Assembly (NCBI GenBank): GCA_934229275.1
Contig: CAKQDN010000002.1
Span: forward strand, 17,346 to 81,345
Reading direction: 5' to 3'
DNA: 64,000 nucleotides
Origin: an uncultured Clostridia bacterium
Lineage (GTDB): Bacteria; Bacillota; Clostridia; Christensenellales; Pumilibacteraceae
The number at the start of each line of letters is the position of its first letter. Positions within the stretch are counted from its first letter, which is position 1. The notes under the pieces were generated by a model. It made no database searches, had not been told where the DNA came from, and worked only from the letters and a program-made list of their open reading frames with translations. The position numbers were made by a program, and so were the translations under genes. Of the stretch, positions 34,667 through 43,257 are shown in pieces.

Positions 34667-35023
34667 TTATTCTTCGTCGCTTATTTCTTTCGCTAACTTT
34701 ATTATATCCGCTGCATACTTCTTTTTGCCGTTTTCGCGGATTTTTTTATAAATCGGGTAATTTACCGACGCTCCCGCAATGCCGATAACGCCGACGACTA
34801 TTCCGATTGCGCGCATTAAAACGCTTCCGCCGCCTATAACGCTCATCGACAGACACATTCCGACGCCCAGCACTAGTGCCGAAACGATCCCGAACGTATA
34901 CGAGAAGATGTCCGACGGACGTTTTGCCTTTGCGTCCAGTTTTTTAAGCGCGACCGCTTTACTCGTCTTTCTGGGCGCATACTCGTTTGCAATCGCTTCC
35001 GCATAAATTTTGTCAGTGTTCAT
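34667..35023 (-). CDS. Small conserved two-helix membrane protein
   Basis: A 118-residue protein. The N-terminal 40 residues are hydrophilic with NEYAPRKTSKAVALKKLD, then two membrane segments (about residues 42-63 and 68-88, with GVIGIAGASVNYPIYKK at the end), then a Lys-rich tail ending KEISDEE. Similar small proteins are widespread in Clostridia; I know of no established function. A TTGAAA-16-TATAAT promoter lies upstream (35083-35056). Confidence 0.7.
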   Translation of the reverse strand: MNTDKIYAEAIANEYAPRKTSKAVALKKLDAKAKRPSDIFSYTFGIVSALVLGVGMCLSMSVIGGGSVLMRAIGIVVGVIGIAGASVNYPIYKKIRENGKKKYAADIIKLAKEISDEE

Positions 35024-35055
35024 ACTTTTGTACCTCCGATGTTTTTTGTGATTAC

Positions 35056-35083
35056 ATTATAACTCGGAAATGCGGTTTTTCAA
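35056..35083 (-). promoter_or_regulatory. Promoter of the small membrane protein gene
   Basis: Minus strand TTGAAA, 16 nt, TATAAT, directly behind the terminator of the MFS gene. Confidence 0.6.
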
Positions 35084-35088
35084 TAGAC

Positions 35089-35123
35089 AAAAAGCCGCGG
35101 ATATGTCTATCTGTGCGGCTTTT
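35089..35123 (-). terminator. Terminator behind the MFS gene
   Basis: AAAAAGCCGC and GCGGCTTTT pair as a 9-bp stem around a 16-nt loop, ending in T5 on the minus strand. Confidence 0.8.
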
Positions 35124-35150
35124 CGGGAAATGCTTTTAATTAAACGAGAA

Positions 35151-36431
35151 TCAGTCGTTGTCGGCGAACGCTTCTATTTTGCTTTGAATTTTTTCGGGTT
35201 TGCTGTCTCCGTGACGGACGAAAAGCATGGTTACGAAACTGCCTCCCACCATTGCCGCGGCATAGAAGAACAGCGGAAGCATATTGCCGACTGCGTCCAT
35301 TATGACGCCGGACAGAACGGGCGTAAGCGTCTGAGCCGCCATGCTCGCGGTGTAGTAAAAGCCGGTATATCTTCCGGTATCGGAACCTTTTGCGAGTTCG
35401 ACCACCATGGGGAAAGAGTTGACGTTTATGGTTGCCCAGCCTATTCCGGCGAGAGCGAACAGCGCGTACATAATAATCGGCGAACTGCCCTCACGCATGA
35501 ACGCGGCGGTAAAGAACGCGGCGAACAGCACTCCTACGCCTATTAAAATAGACTTTTTTCTGCCTATTTTGCTTGCGAGAATACCGACGGGGATATACGA
35601 GATAATCGCCGCTCCCTGCGCTATCAGCATAGTCGTGTTATAGTCCTGTCCCAGCACTTCCTTGGAATAGAGCGAGTATTTGCTGGTTACGGCGTTGTAG
35701 CCCATATACCACAGCGCGACCGACGCGAGAATAAGTATTAAAGAAACGAGTTGCGAACCCGTGAGTTTTCCTCCGACCGTTTCGCGTTCCTGCTCTTCTT
35801 TGTCGGGGAAAAATTTCGCAGTGTCCTCTTCCATTTCCGCCGACCACTTTTTCTCTTTTACGAACAGCACGAACACGATGAGCGCGATCAGCATAAGCGC
35901 GGCGGTGGAAAGAATGTACAAAAAGAAATCGGTTCTGCCTTTTTCGCTCGTTTTAAATACGATTCCGAGGACAAGCACGAGTATTCCGCCTGCGGTGCCC
36001 ATGAGGTTGATTACCGCGTTGGCTTTGGATCTGTACGGCTTGCACGTTACGTCCGGCATGAGCGCGACCGCCGGCGAGCGGAACACGGACATGGTTAAAA
36101 GCGTTAAAAGCAGCACGAGGATGAACAACCACAGTTCGTCGATGAGCGGCAGGAATATGAAGCACACTATCGCGCATATGGTGCCGATTACGATATACGG
36201 CGTACGTCTGCCGAACTTCGTGTTCGTTTTGTCCGACAGCGCGCCGAACAGCGGCAGCAAAAACAGTGCGAACAGGTTGTCGAGTGCCATTATAACGCCC
36301 GACCAGGTCTGATTCAGTCCGAATTTGTTGGTAAGGATGAGCGGCATGGCGTTGTCGTACGCTTGCCAGAACGCGCATATGAGAAAGAACGCAAAGCCCG
36401 TCAGTATTACCTTTTTATAATTCAGTTTCAT
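35151..36431 (-). CDS. Major facilitator superfamily transporter
   Basis: A 426-residue carrier starting at ATG 36431 (CGGAGG upstream; the frame extends further without a site). Twelve membrane segments are predicted, with a loop 2-3 motif GALSDKTNTKFGRRTPYI (about residues 60-77) and the matching ASKIGRKKSILIG in the second half. The layout, with AYDNAMPLILTN in helix 1, resembles glycoside-pentoside-hexuronide/SLC45-like sugar carriers. The long central loop (about 195-225) is acidic. A single-gene unit with its own TTGACA-17-TATAAT promoter; substrate unknown. Confidence 0.85.
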   Translation of the reverse strand: MKLNYKKVILTGFAFFLICAFWQAYDNAMPLILTNKFGLNQTWSGVIMALDNLFALFLLPLFGALSDKTNTKFGRRTPYIVIGTICAIVCFIFLPLIDELWLFILVLLLTLLTMSVFRSPAVALMPDVTCKPYRSKANAVINLMGTAGGILVLVLGIVFKTSEKGRTDFFLYILSTAALMLIALIVFVLFVKEKKWSAEMEEDTAKFFPDKEEQERETVGGKLTGSQLVSLILILASVALWYMGYNAVTSKYSLYSKEVLGQDYNTTMLIAQGAAIISYIPVGILASKIGRKKSILIGVGVLFAAFFTAAFMREGSSPIIMYALFALAGIGWATINVNSFPMVVELAKGSDTGRYTGFYYTASMAAQTLTPVLSGVIMDAVGNMLPLFFYAAAMVGGSFVTMLFVRHGDSKPEKIQSKIEAFADND

Positions 36432-36493
36432 CCGGTTCCTCCGATAAGTTTTTTTCGTCGGCGGCATTTACCGCCCGAACGCCTTATATCGAA

Positions 36494-36522
36494 ATTATAC
36501 AACCGAAAGAGCGTTTTGTCAA
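36494..36522 (-). promoter_or_regulatory. MFS gene promoter
   Basis: Minus strand perfect TTGACA, 17 nt, perfect TATAAT, about 60 nt before the ATG. Confidence 0.8.
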
Positions 36523-36590
36523 CGGATATAAGTATTTTACTCCGTAGAAAGGCAAATGCGCGCTTTCTTTTCCTTCTTTTTACGCCCGTT

Positions 36591-36689
36591 TTACAATTTT
36601 TCGATTTTGTTTTTAATTGCGGATTTAAGAAACAGCGCCGAAACGACGCATGTCAGTGCTTCTGAAATTATGAAAGTCCACCACTTCGG
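36591..36689 (-). pseudogene. Possible MATE C-terminal remnant
   Basis: A short reading frame ends in WWTFIISEALTCVVSALF followed by a Lys-rich tail, which resembles the last helix and tail of MATE transporters. No start or rest of the protein is present, and it lies downstream of a hairpin RNA candidate. This is weak evidence; chance similarity of a hydrophobic stretch is possible. Confidence 0.25.
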
Positions 36690-36785
36690 ACAAAAAAAGA
36701 GCGCAAACCCGAAGAAAATCGGATTTACGCTCTTTGGCCACGCATTTTCGCCAATAATTATAGTACTTTCCCCAAAAAAAATCAA
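36690..36785 (-). ncRNA. Candidate short RNA: promoter immediately followed by terminator hairpin
   Basis: Minus strand TTGATT (36785-36780), 17 nt, TATAAT (36762-36757), then after about 20 nt a long hairpin: AAAGAGCG with CGCTCTTT and an inner CCGA/TCGG, ending in seven T. The transcript would be about 60 nt with no room for an ORF. It could be a small RNA or a leader that stops transcription. Alternatively the hairpin simply ends the 36913-37740 gene. Confidence 0.4.
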
Positions 36786-36912
36786 GCGTTTTTGCGCCTT
36801 ATACCCCCGAATTTTTAGTTGCCAAAACAGTGTACGCGAGAAAATTCACGCGAGAAAACGCGATTCGGCGCATACAGACATTTGGTTGAAACATGCGTTA
36901 ATAAGATAAATC

Positions 36913-37740
36913 TTATACCGGCGCGCTTAACAGCATAGTTATATCGCAAGCCGTAGGGACATCTTCTTCACTTATCGATTTTTGCTTCAGGTTTTTTGCT
37001 AAATCAAAATTTTTCGGAATGAAAGCAAATCGCTTTTTATTATTCGCGAATTCATTCTGCGCTTCCGCAAATAAATAGCAAAGATTTTTTGCAAAGTATT
37101 GTTTATAATACAAGCGTTCCGATTGAATATCGACAAAAAATTTGTTGTTCATTCCAGATGCGTTTATAAATTTGCAAAAAGCGTCTGTAGTAAAACAGCA
37201 CCTAATTTCAAGTACAGACAGCGGAACTCCGTCGGAATTTACAAAGTATCCGTTGCTCGTCATATCGAGCATAATCCATTTATTCAATTTAAAATCATAT
37301 ATTTCGACAACAACGTGATTCTCCGTATCATAAGGCGAATATGGCATTAACCATATTCTGCGGGCGTAAATTCCTAAAGCAAGACAACATTCTTGTAAAA
37401 TTTTAGATTTACCGAGACAATTTATCCCGTTTTTCGGTTTATTCAGACTATACTCCAATAAATCTATGGCATTGCAGGCAATATTATTTTGAAAATCGCC
37501 TTTATGCGTAATTTTCGGAGCAAAATAATTCAGCACGTTTATTGATTTTTCAAAATTACTGCCCTGTTTTGCAATCTTTTCCAAGCGGTATTTCTCCTTA
37601 AGAACCGAAAATTGCGGACAGTCGAAATTATAAACGATTTTTTCATTTACTCCGGTTGCAAAATCGCAATTGTTAAATATAATACCTTTAAAAATCGTCA
37701 ATAATTCTTCCCAACTTTCTTTTAATTCGTCATTAGTCAT
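36913..37740 (-). CDS. Transglutaminase-like superfamily protein
   Basis: A 275-residue protein without signal peptide. The papain-like/transglutaminase triad is visible: Cys108 in GINCLGKSKILQECCLALGI, His142 in TENHVVVEIYD and Asp159 in KWIMLDMT. The order and spacing fit the bacterial transglutaminase core domain; these proteins are often peptidases or of unknown role. The gene is clearly more A+T-rich than the flanking housekeeping genes and stands alone beside a tandem-repeat array, suggesting acquisition. The C-terminal 90 residues match nothing I know. Confidence 0.7.
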   Translation of the reverse strand: MTNDELKESWEELLTIFKGIIFNNCDFATGVNEKIVYNFDCPQFSVLKEKYRLEKIAKQGSNFEKSINVLNYFAPKITHKGDFQNNIACNAIDLLEYSLNKPKNGINCLGKSKILQECCLALGIYARRIWLMPYSPYDTENHVVVEIYDFKLNKWIMLDMTSNGYFVNSDGVPLSVLEIRCCFTTDAFCKFINASGMNNKFFVDIQSERLYYKQYFAKNLCYLFAEAQNEFANNKKRFAFIPKNFDLAKNLKQKSISEEDVPTACDITMLLSAPV

Positions 37741-37858
37741 AAATACTCCGAGAAAAATTTTTCACTTACATAATATCACAAATATTCTTTATTTCCAAGC
37801 ATATGACAACGTTAAAATACAATTTCACTTTTTCTTACACATTTTTTCAAATAAAACC

Positions 37859-38552
37859 CTGTGCGTTGGTCCAAGGGTCGCATTTTGCTTACCGCAAAAC
37901 TGCGTTCTTATTTCGTTTCTCTATAAAATAAACGATTGCCTTTGATAAGACAATCGTTTATTTGGCTTTCGTTATTCATTCACGTTCTTTTTCTCTCTTT
38001 TTTCGTTTTGCGAAAGCGAGATAACGGGCGAACTGATATTCGCCCTTGGACTAACGCTGCGCGTTGGTCCACGAACGCGTTTTTGTAAGCAAAAAACGCG
38101 TTCTAATTTCGTTTCTCCATAAAATAAAAGATTGCCTTCGATAAGGCAATCTTTTATTTGGCTTTCGTTATTCATTCACGTGCTTTTTCTCCTTTTTTTC
38201 GTTTTGCGAAAGCGAGATAACGGGAGAGTTGATACTCTCCCTTGGACTAACGCTGCGCGTTGGTCCGCGAACGCGTTTTTGCAAGCAAAAAACGCGTTCT
38301 AATTTCGTTTCTCCATAAAATAAAAGATTGCCTTCGATAAGGCAATCTTTTATTTGGCTTTCGTTATTCATTCACGTTCTTTTTTTCTTTTTCTTTGCTT
38401 TATAAAAGCGAGATAACGGGAGAGTTGATGCTCTCCCTTGGACTAACGCTGCGCGTTGGTCCGCGAACGCGTTTTTGCAAGCAAAAAACGCGTTCTTATT
38501 TCGTTTCTCCATAAAATAAAAGATTGCCTTCGATAAGGCAATCTTTTATTTG
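37859..38552. repeat. Tandem array of a 196-bp structured unit abutting tRNA-Ser
   Basis: Three consecutive units of exactly 196 bp (37965-38160, 38161-38356, 38357-38552) are nearly identical; a truncated, diverged fourth covers about 37859-37964. Each unit holds several hairpins: CGGGAGAGT/ACTCTCCC, GGACTAACGC/GCGTTGGTCC, GAACGCG...CGCGTTC with a GCAAGC turn, and AAGATTGCC/GGCAATCTT. The last unit ends at the 3' CCA of the tRNA gene, and its final hairpin serves as that gene's terminator. Sixty-seven-codon frames in the units follow the repeat and look non-coding. Confidence 0.9.
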
Positions 38553-38645
38553 GCGGAGAAAGCGAGATTCGAACTCGCGCTTCAGGTAATCCCCGAACTA
38601 ACCCCTTAGCAGGGGGTCCCCTTATAGCCACTTGGGTATTTCTCC
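38551..38645 (-). tRNA. tRNA-Ser (anticodon GCT)
   Basis: Read on the minus strand it begins GGAGAAATACCC and ends with encoded CCA. The anticodon stem-loop is CCCC-CTGCTAA-GGGG with GCT. A long variable arm follows, as in all class II tRNA-Ser, and the T arm is GCGAG-TTCGAAT-CTCGC. The 95-nt length fits. A terminator hairpin follows directly, inside the tandem repeat. Confidence 0.95.
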
Positions 38646-38680
38646 AACCTCGGCTAGCGCTGAAAAATCAATGCTTATAT

Positions 38681-38709
38681 AGATTATCACAAAACAGAGA
38701 ATTTGTCAA
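38681..38709 (-). promoter_or_regulatory. tRNA-Ser promoter
   Basis: Minus strand TTGACA, 17 nt, TAATCT, about 36 nt upstream of the tRNA 5' end. Confidence 0.7.
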
Positions 38710-38841
38710 GGAAAAACAAGGCATTTAGCGAGAAAAAATCGATTGAAAAGAAAAATGTTCGATTTTATGGCATAGAGGGTTACAGAGAAATGTTATTTTA
38801 GCACAACCAACAAGATAATTTACATAATGCGGATGCAATGA

Positions 38842-38896
38842 CACCCTCTCCGTCACAATAGACCGTGCCACCTCTCCCGAAGGGCGAGGCTTTAAA
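38842..38896. repeat. Dispersed repeat A, copy 2
   Basis: Shares CACCCTCTCCGTC, GCCACCTCTCCC and GGGCGAGGCTTTAAA in the same order with 25183-25236. The stretch 38710-39125 has no supported gene: it holds this repeat, an AAGGTTGG/CCAACCTT hairpin (about 38919-38964) and two copies of repeat B. Confidence 0.65.
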
Positions 38897-38983
38897 GTGC
38901 GTCTACCATACAACAATAAAAAAAGGTTGGCTTTCCTGCTATTAAAGTAGAAGTACCAACCTTGTTTTACTATATACCCAACT

Positions 38984-39020
38984 CAAAAGTTTTTTGCTTA
39001 CTTTTTTACAAAAAAGTAAC
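38984..39020. repeat. Dispersed palindromic repeat B, copy 2
   Basis: AAAAGTTTTTTGCTTACT followed by TTTTTACAAAAAAGTAA, a variant of the hairpin at 25323-25360 with an imperfect stem. Confidence 0.6.
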
Positions 39021-39087
39021 CGGACAGCCAACGGATGCCTGTACCCACAGAAAGAAGTAGAAAGCGCGTAAGCCCAACATCCCTGAC

Positions 39088-39125
39088 TCAAAAGTTTTTT
39101 GCCTGCTTTTTTCCAAAAAAGCAAG
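39088..39125. repeat. Dispersed palindromic repeat B, copy 3
   Basis: AAAAGTTTTTTGCCTGCT followed by TTTTTCCAAAAAAGCA; the stem GCTTTTTT/AAAAAAGC is intact. It touches the stop codon of the V-ATPase subunit D gene, the same relation as copy 1 to glnS, so it may mark or form the transcript end. Confidence 0.6.
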
Positions 39126-39758
39126 TTAGTTTTGTTCGGCAAGCATGTCCTTGACCTTCATCAGTCGAGTGACGGCGGCGCGTTCGTTTTCGTCGAGTTT
39201 GCTCTTGATGTACTTGATGGTTTCCTCGATTTGCGGAATCATGATGTATTCGAGAGCGTTTACGCGGCGTTTGTTGCGCTCGATTTCGACGGCGAGCATG
39301 GCTGCGGTTTTTTCCGACTCGGCAAGGCGCAGTAAAAGTCCGAGCACTTTGCCGACGCGTTCTATAGAATAGTCCGCTTCGGACGTGATTTCGGTGAACG
39401 CGTACGGGAAAACGGCTTGCGAACTGCTCTCGCGTACGGTGATTGCAGGCACTTCGACGCTCATGACGTCAGCCGTCCCGAAGTCGGCATCGACGCCGGA
39501 CACGGGAAAAGAGAAAGCCTTTTCCATTTCGGGCGCGGACATACCGCTGACCGCTGCCGAAAACTGTTTAAGGCAGTCGCCCAGTTCTTTCTCCGCCTGA
39601 TCGCGAAGCCGCTTGTTCTCTTTTATAATGACGGTGAATCGCCTTATCATTTCATCGGACTTATCTTTAAGCAGTTTATGTCCGCGAACGGCGGTGGACA
39701 GCCGCGCTTTTAGTTTTTTCAACTCCATACGGGTGGGGTTGACGTTTAACCGAGTCAT
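39126..39758 (-). CDS. atpD: V-type ATPase subunit D
   Basis: A 210-residue, almost wholly helical protein that opens with the family signature NVNPTRMELKKLKARLSTAVRGHKLLK (key PTRMEL-KK, RGHKLLK) and closes with the second long helix (NKRRVNALEYIMIPQIEETI). Subunit D is the central rotor shaft inside the A3B3 head. Last gene of the nine-gene operon, 33 bp behind subunit B. Confidence 0.95.
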   Translation of the reverse strand: MTRLNVNPTRMELKKLKARLSTAVRGHKLLKDKSDEMIRRFTVIIKENKRLRDQAEKELGDCLKQFSAAVSGMSAPEMEKAFSFPVSGVDADFGTADVMSVEVPAITVRESSSQAVFPYAFTEITSEADYSIERVGKVLGLLLRLAESEKTAAMLAVEIERNKRRVNALEYIMIPQIEETIKYIKSKLDENERAAVTRLMKVKDMLAEQN

Positions 39759-39791
39759 ATAAAAACCTCTTTTACGATAATTGGCAACCGA

Positions 39792-41171
39792 TTACACGTT
39801 TTTGCCGTCGAGATACTTCTGAATATACTCTTCTTTTATACGCTTGAGTTCGCTCTTGGGCAGAATACGCAGCAGTTTCCAACCGATGTCGAGCGTTTCG
39901 ATAATGGTGCGATCGGTGGTGAAGCCCTGCGAAACGTACTGTTTTTCGAACTGTTCGGCGAACGCCGCATATAGTTTGTCGGTAGCGGTGAGCGCGGAAT
40001 CGCCCAGAATCGCGGACAGTTCCTTGCACTCCTTACCCTTTGCGTAAGCCGCGAACAACTGGTTCATGGTGTCGGCGTGATCCTCGCGCGTTTTGTTTGC
40101 ACCTATACCCTTATCTTTAAGACGGGACAGGCTGGGCAGAACGTCGATAGGCGGATTGATGCCTTTTTTATAAAGATCGCGCGACAAAATGATCTGACCC
40201 TCGGTGATGTAGCCGGTAAGGTCCGGAATGGGGTGCGTTTTGTCGTCTTCGGGCATGGTGAGAATGGGGATCTGCGTTATGGAGCCGGGTTTACCCTTGA
40301 TTCTTCCGGCGCGCTCGTAAAGCGAGGCAAGGTCGGTGTACAGATAACCGGGGTAACCGCGGCGACCGGGCACTTCCTTTCTTGCCGCAGACACTTCGCG
40401 GAGCGCTTCGGCATAGTTGGTTATATCGGTCATGATGACCAGAACGTGCATACCTTTTTCGAACGCGAGGTATTCGGCGCAGGTGAGCGCCATACGCGGA
40501 GTCGCGATACGCTCGATTGCAGGGTCGTTTGCAAGGTTGGTGAAAAGCACGGTTCTTTCGATTGCGCCGGTACGCTTGAAGTCGTCGATAAAGTATTCGG
40601 CTTCTTCGTAAGTTATACCGATAGCGGCGAACACGACTGCGAATTTCTCGTCCGAGCCTCTTACCTTTGCCTGACGAGCAATCTGCGCTGCGAGTTCGGC
40701 GTGCGGAAGTCCGCTCATGGAGAACACGGGCAATTTCTGACCGCGGACAAGCGTATTAAGTCCGTCGATTGCGGAAATACCGGTCTGAATGAATTCGTTG
40801 GGATAGTCGCGTGCGGCAGGGTTGATAGGCTCGCCGTTGACGTTCATTATTTTGTCGGGAATTACGGGCGCGCCGCCGTCGCGTGGGCTACCCATACCGT
40901 TGAATACTCTTCCGAGCATATCTTCGGACACGGCAAGCGACAGGCTTCTGCCCAGAAATCTCGCTTTGGAAGTGGAAATTTTAAGTCCCTGAGTGTTTTC
41001 GAACAACTGAACGACCGCTTTGTCGTCCTTTACTTCGAGTACTTTGCCGCGGCGGATTTCGCCGTTTTCCTGAACGACTTCGACCAGTTCGTCGTATTTT
41101 ACTCCTTCGACGCCTTCGACCAGCATAAGCGGTCCGACGACTTCTTTAATGGTTTTATATTCCTTAAACAT
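39792..41171 (-). CDS. atpB: V-type ATPase subunit B
   Basis: A 459-residue non-catalytic head subunit. SGLPHAELAAQIARQA replaces the P-loop, as expected for B. Other family blocks are GMGSPRDGG, RGYPGYLYTDLASLYERAG and PILTMPEDDKTHPIPDLTGYITEGQI. It alternates with A in the hexameric head and shapes the nucleotide sites. The ATG overlaps the end of the A gene by 8 bp. Confidence 0.97.
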   Translation of the reverse strand: MFKEYKTIKEVVGPLMLVEGVEGVKYDELVEVVQENGEIRRGKVLEVKDDKAVVQLFENTQGLKISTSKARFLGRSLSLAVSEDMLGRVFNGMGSPRDGGAPVIPDKIMNVNGEPINPAARDYPNEFIQTGISAIDGLNTLVRGQKLPVFSMSGLPHAELAAQIARQAKVRGSDEKFAVVFAAIGITYEEAEYFIDDFKRTGAIERTVLFTNLANDPAIERIATPRMALTCAEYLAFEKGMHVLVIMTDITNYAEALREVSAARKEVPGRRGYPGYLYTDLASLYERAGRIKGKPGSITQIPILTMPEDDKTHPIPDLTGYITEGQIILSRDLYKKGINPPIDVLPSLSRLKDKGIGANKTREDHADTMNQLFAAYAKGKECKELSAILGDSALTATDKLYAAFAEQFEKQYVSQGFTTDRTIIETLDIGWKLLRILPKSELKRIKEEYIQKYLDGKNV

Positions 41172-42930
41172 CGCTTTCTCCTTTCATGGCAAGCGCTTTG
41201 AGTTGCTTGGTGAGCGCCTTATCTATTTCGTCGAACGCATCGAGATTGTCTTCGCTTATATACTTGGATCTTCCGATCTGCTCTTTTGCAGGGCAGGCGA
41301 TTACGTCCTCTATATCGGCGTACGAATCGACAGCCTGATTGCCGAGATCGTAGAACTTTTTGATCAGCGACAGCATTTTGTGCTGTTTTACGAGCGAAGT
41401 ATAGGTGTCGGTTTCGTGGAACGCGTTCTGATGCAGATAGTCCTCGCGCACCATTTTCGCCGTTTCCATGGTCATTCTGTCGCGGCTCGAGAGCGCGTCC
41501 ATACCGACAAGGCGTACGATTTCGTCAAGGCTTGCTTCTTCCTGCAGAATATTCATTATAAACGCGCGTAGCGTCATGAAGTCCTCGCCCACGTTTTTAT
41601 CGAACCATTCCTTCATTTTATCGGCGTACAGCGAGTAACTTATAAGCCAGTCGATTGCCGGGAAATGGCGCTTATATGCAAGTTGAGCGGACAGTCCCCA
41701 GAACACTTTGACGATTCGGAGAGTTGCCTGCGAAACGGGTTCGGACAGGTCGCCGCCGGGAGGGGATACCGCGCCGATTGCGGAAACCGAACCGGTCACG
41801 TCCTCGCTTCCGAGTACTTTTACTATACCTGCACGCTCGTAGAATTCGGCAAGTCGGGACGACAGGTACGCAGGGTAGCCTTCGTCGCCCGGCATTTCTT
41901 CCAGTCTGCCGCTCATTTCGCGCAGCGCTTCCGCCCAACGCGAAGTGGAGTCCGCCATGATTGCCACGTTGTAGCCCATGTCGCGGAAGTATTCGGCAAT
42001 GGTTATACCGGTGTATATCGACGCTTCACGCGCCGCGACCGGCATATCGGAGGTGTTTGCGATAAGCACGGTACGTTTCATGAGGGGTTCGCCCGTTTTC
42101 GGGTCTTTGAGTTCGGGGAATTCGTTGAGAACGTCGGTCATTTCGTTACCGCGTTCGCCGCAGCCGACGTAGACTATTATTTCCGCGTCCGCCCACTTCG
42201 CAAGTTGGTGCTGAACGATGGTTTTTCCGCTTCCGAACGGTCCGGGAACGGCAGCCACACCGCCTTTTGCGATGGGAAACAGAGTGTCGATGACTCTCTG
42301 CCCGGTTATCATGGGCATCGAGGGCGACATCTTGGTCTTGTACGGACGAGCCTTACGGACGGGCCATTTCGTGAGCATGCAAACGTCGCTTTTGCCCTTC
42401 TCGCCGCTTACCACGGCAACCGTTTCGGTGACGTTAAAGTCGCCTTCACCGATTTTTTCGATTTTGCCTTCGACGCCTGCGGGGACGAGAATTTTGTGCG
42501 TAACTATCGCGGTTTCCTTTACTTCGCCGATAACGTCGCCGGGAACGACCGCGTCGCCGACCTTTTTACGCGGCATAAAGTGCCACTTTTTCTCGTGGTC
42601 GATACTGTTTATTTTAATTCCGCGCGTAATTCTGTCACCGTATTTTTCGACGATGCCTTCGAGCGGACGCTGAATACCGTCAAAAATGCCGCCGATAATG
42701 CCGGGAGCGAGTTCTACCGACAGCGGCGCGCCGGTGGAAACGACTTTGTCGCCAACACCCAGACCCGAGGTTTCCTCGTACACCTGAACGGACGCTCTGT
42801 CTCCGCGAAGTTCGATGACTTCGCCGATGAGTTCCTGCTCGCCCACTTTAACGACGTCGTACATTTTGACGTCGGACATATTTTCCGCCACGATAAGCGG
42901 ACCGGATACTTTTACGATTGATCCTTGCAT
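41164..42930 (-). CDS. atpA: V-type ATPase catalytic subunit A
   Basis: A 588-residue catalytic subunit. The P-loop is GPFGSGKTIVQH (about residues 233-244). The non-homologous insert typical of V/A-type A subunits precedes it (about 110-200). The arginine-finger region and MADSTSRWAEALREMSGRLEEMPGDEGYP (key ADSTSRWAEALRE) are intact. It hydrolyses or makes ATP in the head. It lies directly behind subunit F with no gap. Confidence 0.97.
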   Translation of the reverse strand: MQGSIVKVSGPLIVAENMSDVKMYDVVKVGEQELIGEVIELRGDRASVQVYEETSGLGVGDKVVSTGAPLSVELAPGIIGGIFDGIQRPLEGIVEKYGDRITRGIKINSIDHEKKWHFMPRKKVGDAVVPGDVIGEVKETAIVTHKILVPAGVEGKIEKIGEGDFNVTETVAVVSGEKGKSDVCMLTKWPVRKARPYKTKMSPSMPMITGQRVIDTLFPIAKGGVAAVPGPFGSGKTIVQHQLAKWADAEIIVYVGCGERGNEMTDVLNEFPELKDPKTGEPLMKRTVLIANTSDMPVAAREASIYTGITIAEYFRDMGYNVAIMADSTSRWAEALREMSGRLEEMPGDEGYPAYLSSRLAEFYERAGIVKVLGSEDVTGSVSAIGAVSPPGGDLSEPVSQATLRIVKVFWGLSAQLAYKRHFPAIDWLISYSLYADKMKEWFDKNVGEDFMTLRAFIMNILQEEASLDEIVRLVGMDALSSRDRMTMETAKMVREDYLHQNAFHETDTYTSLVKQHKMLSLIKKFYDLGNQAVDSYADIEDVIACPAKEQIGRSKYISEDNLDAFDEIDKALTKQLKALAMKGESDV

Positions 42931-43257
42931 TTATTTTTCCTCTCTTCCGAACAGAACGTCCACGCCCAGCGCGCGTTCCATGCGTTGTTTAAGTTTGCCT
43001 TCCGCATAGCCGTTGGAGCCGTTTTCGCCGGGCAGCGGCACGATTACGGGATAGGCGCTTTCGTTCATTCTTTCGATAAGGTCGTCGGTTTTCTCGGCGA
43101 GATCGTCGGTGATGAAAATCACGGCGTACTCTTTTGCGAGCCGACGCAGAGTTTCGCGCGCTTTTTCGGGGCTTTCGGCAACGAACGCGTCGACGCCGGC
43201 GGCTTTGAACGCATACACGCTTTCTCCTTTTCCTATTATTGCTATTTTACCCGACAT
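42931..43257 (-). CDS. atpF: V-type ATPase subunit F
   Basis: A 108-residue alpha/beta protein (IAIIGKGESVYAFKAAGVDAF; VIFITDDLAEKTDDLIE; PVIVPLPG) matching the F subunit that binds the D shaft and regulates activity. It overlaps the end of subunit C by 11 bp and abuts subunit A. Confidence 0.92.
   Translation of the reverse strand: MSGKIAIIGKGESVYAFKAAGVDAFVAESPEKARETLRRLAKEYAVIFITDDLAEKTDDLIERMNESAYPVIVPLPGENGSNGYAEGKLKQRMERALGVDVLFGREEK

Noticed and set aside
37972..38371. Two identical-looking 67-codon genes
   Set aside because: They follow the 196-bp repeat period, contain the hairpin arms as codons and have no consistent ribosome binding site, so the repeat rather than a protein is being copied.
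37859..38552. CRISPR array
   Set aside because: The repeats are 196 bp, directly joined with no unique spacers, and no cas genes are present.
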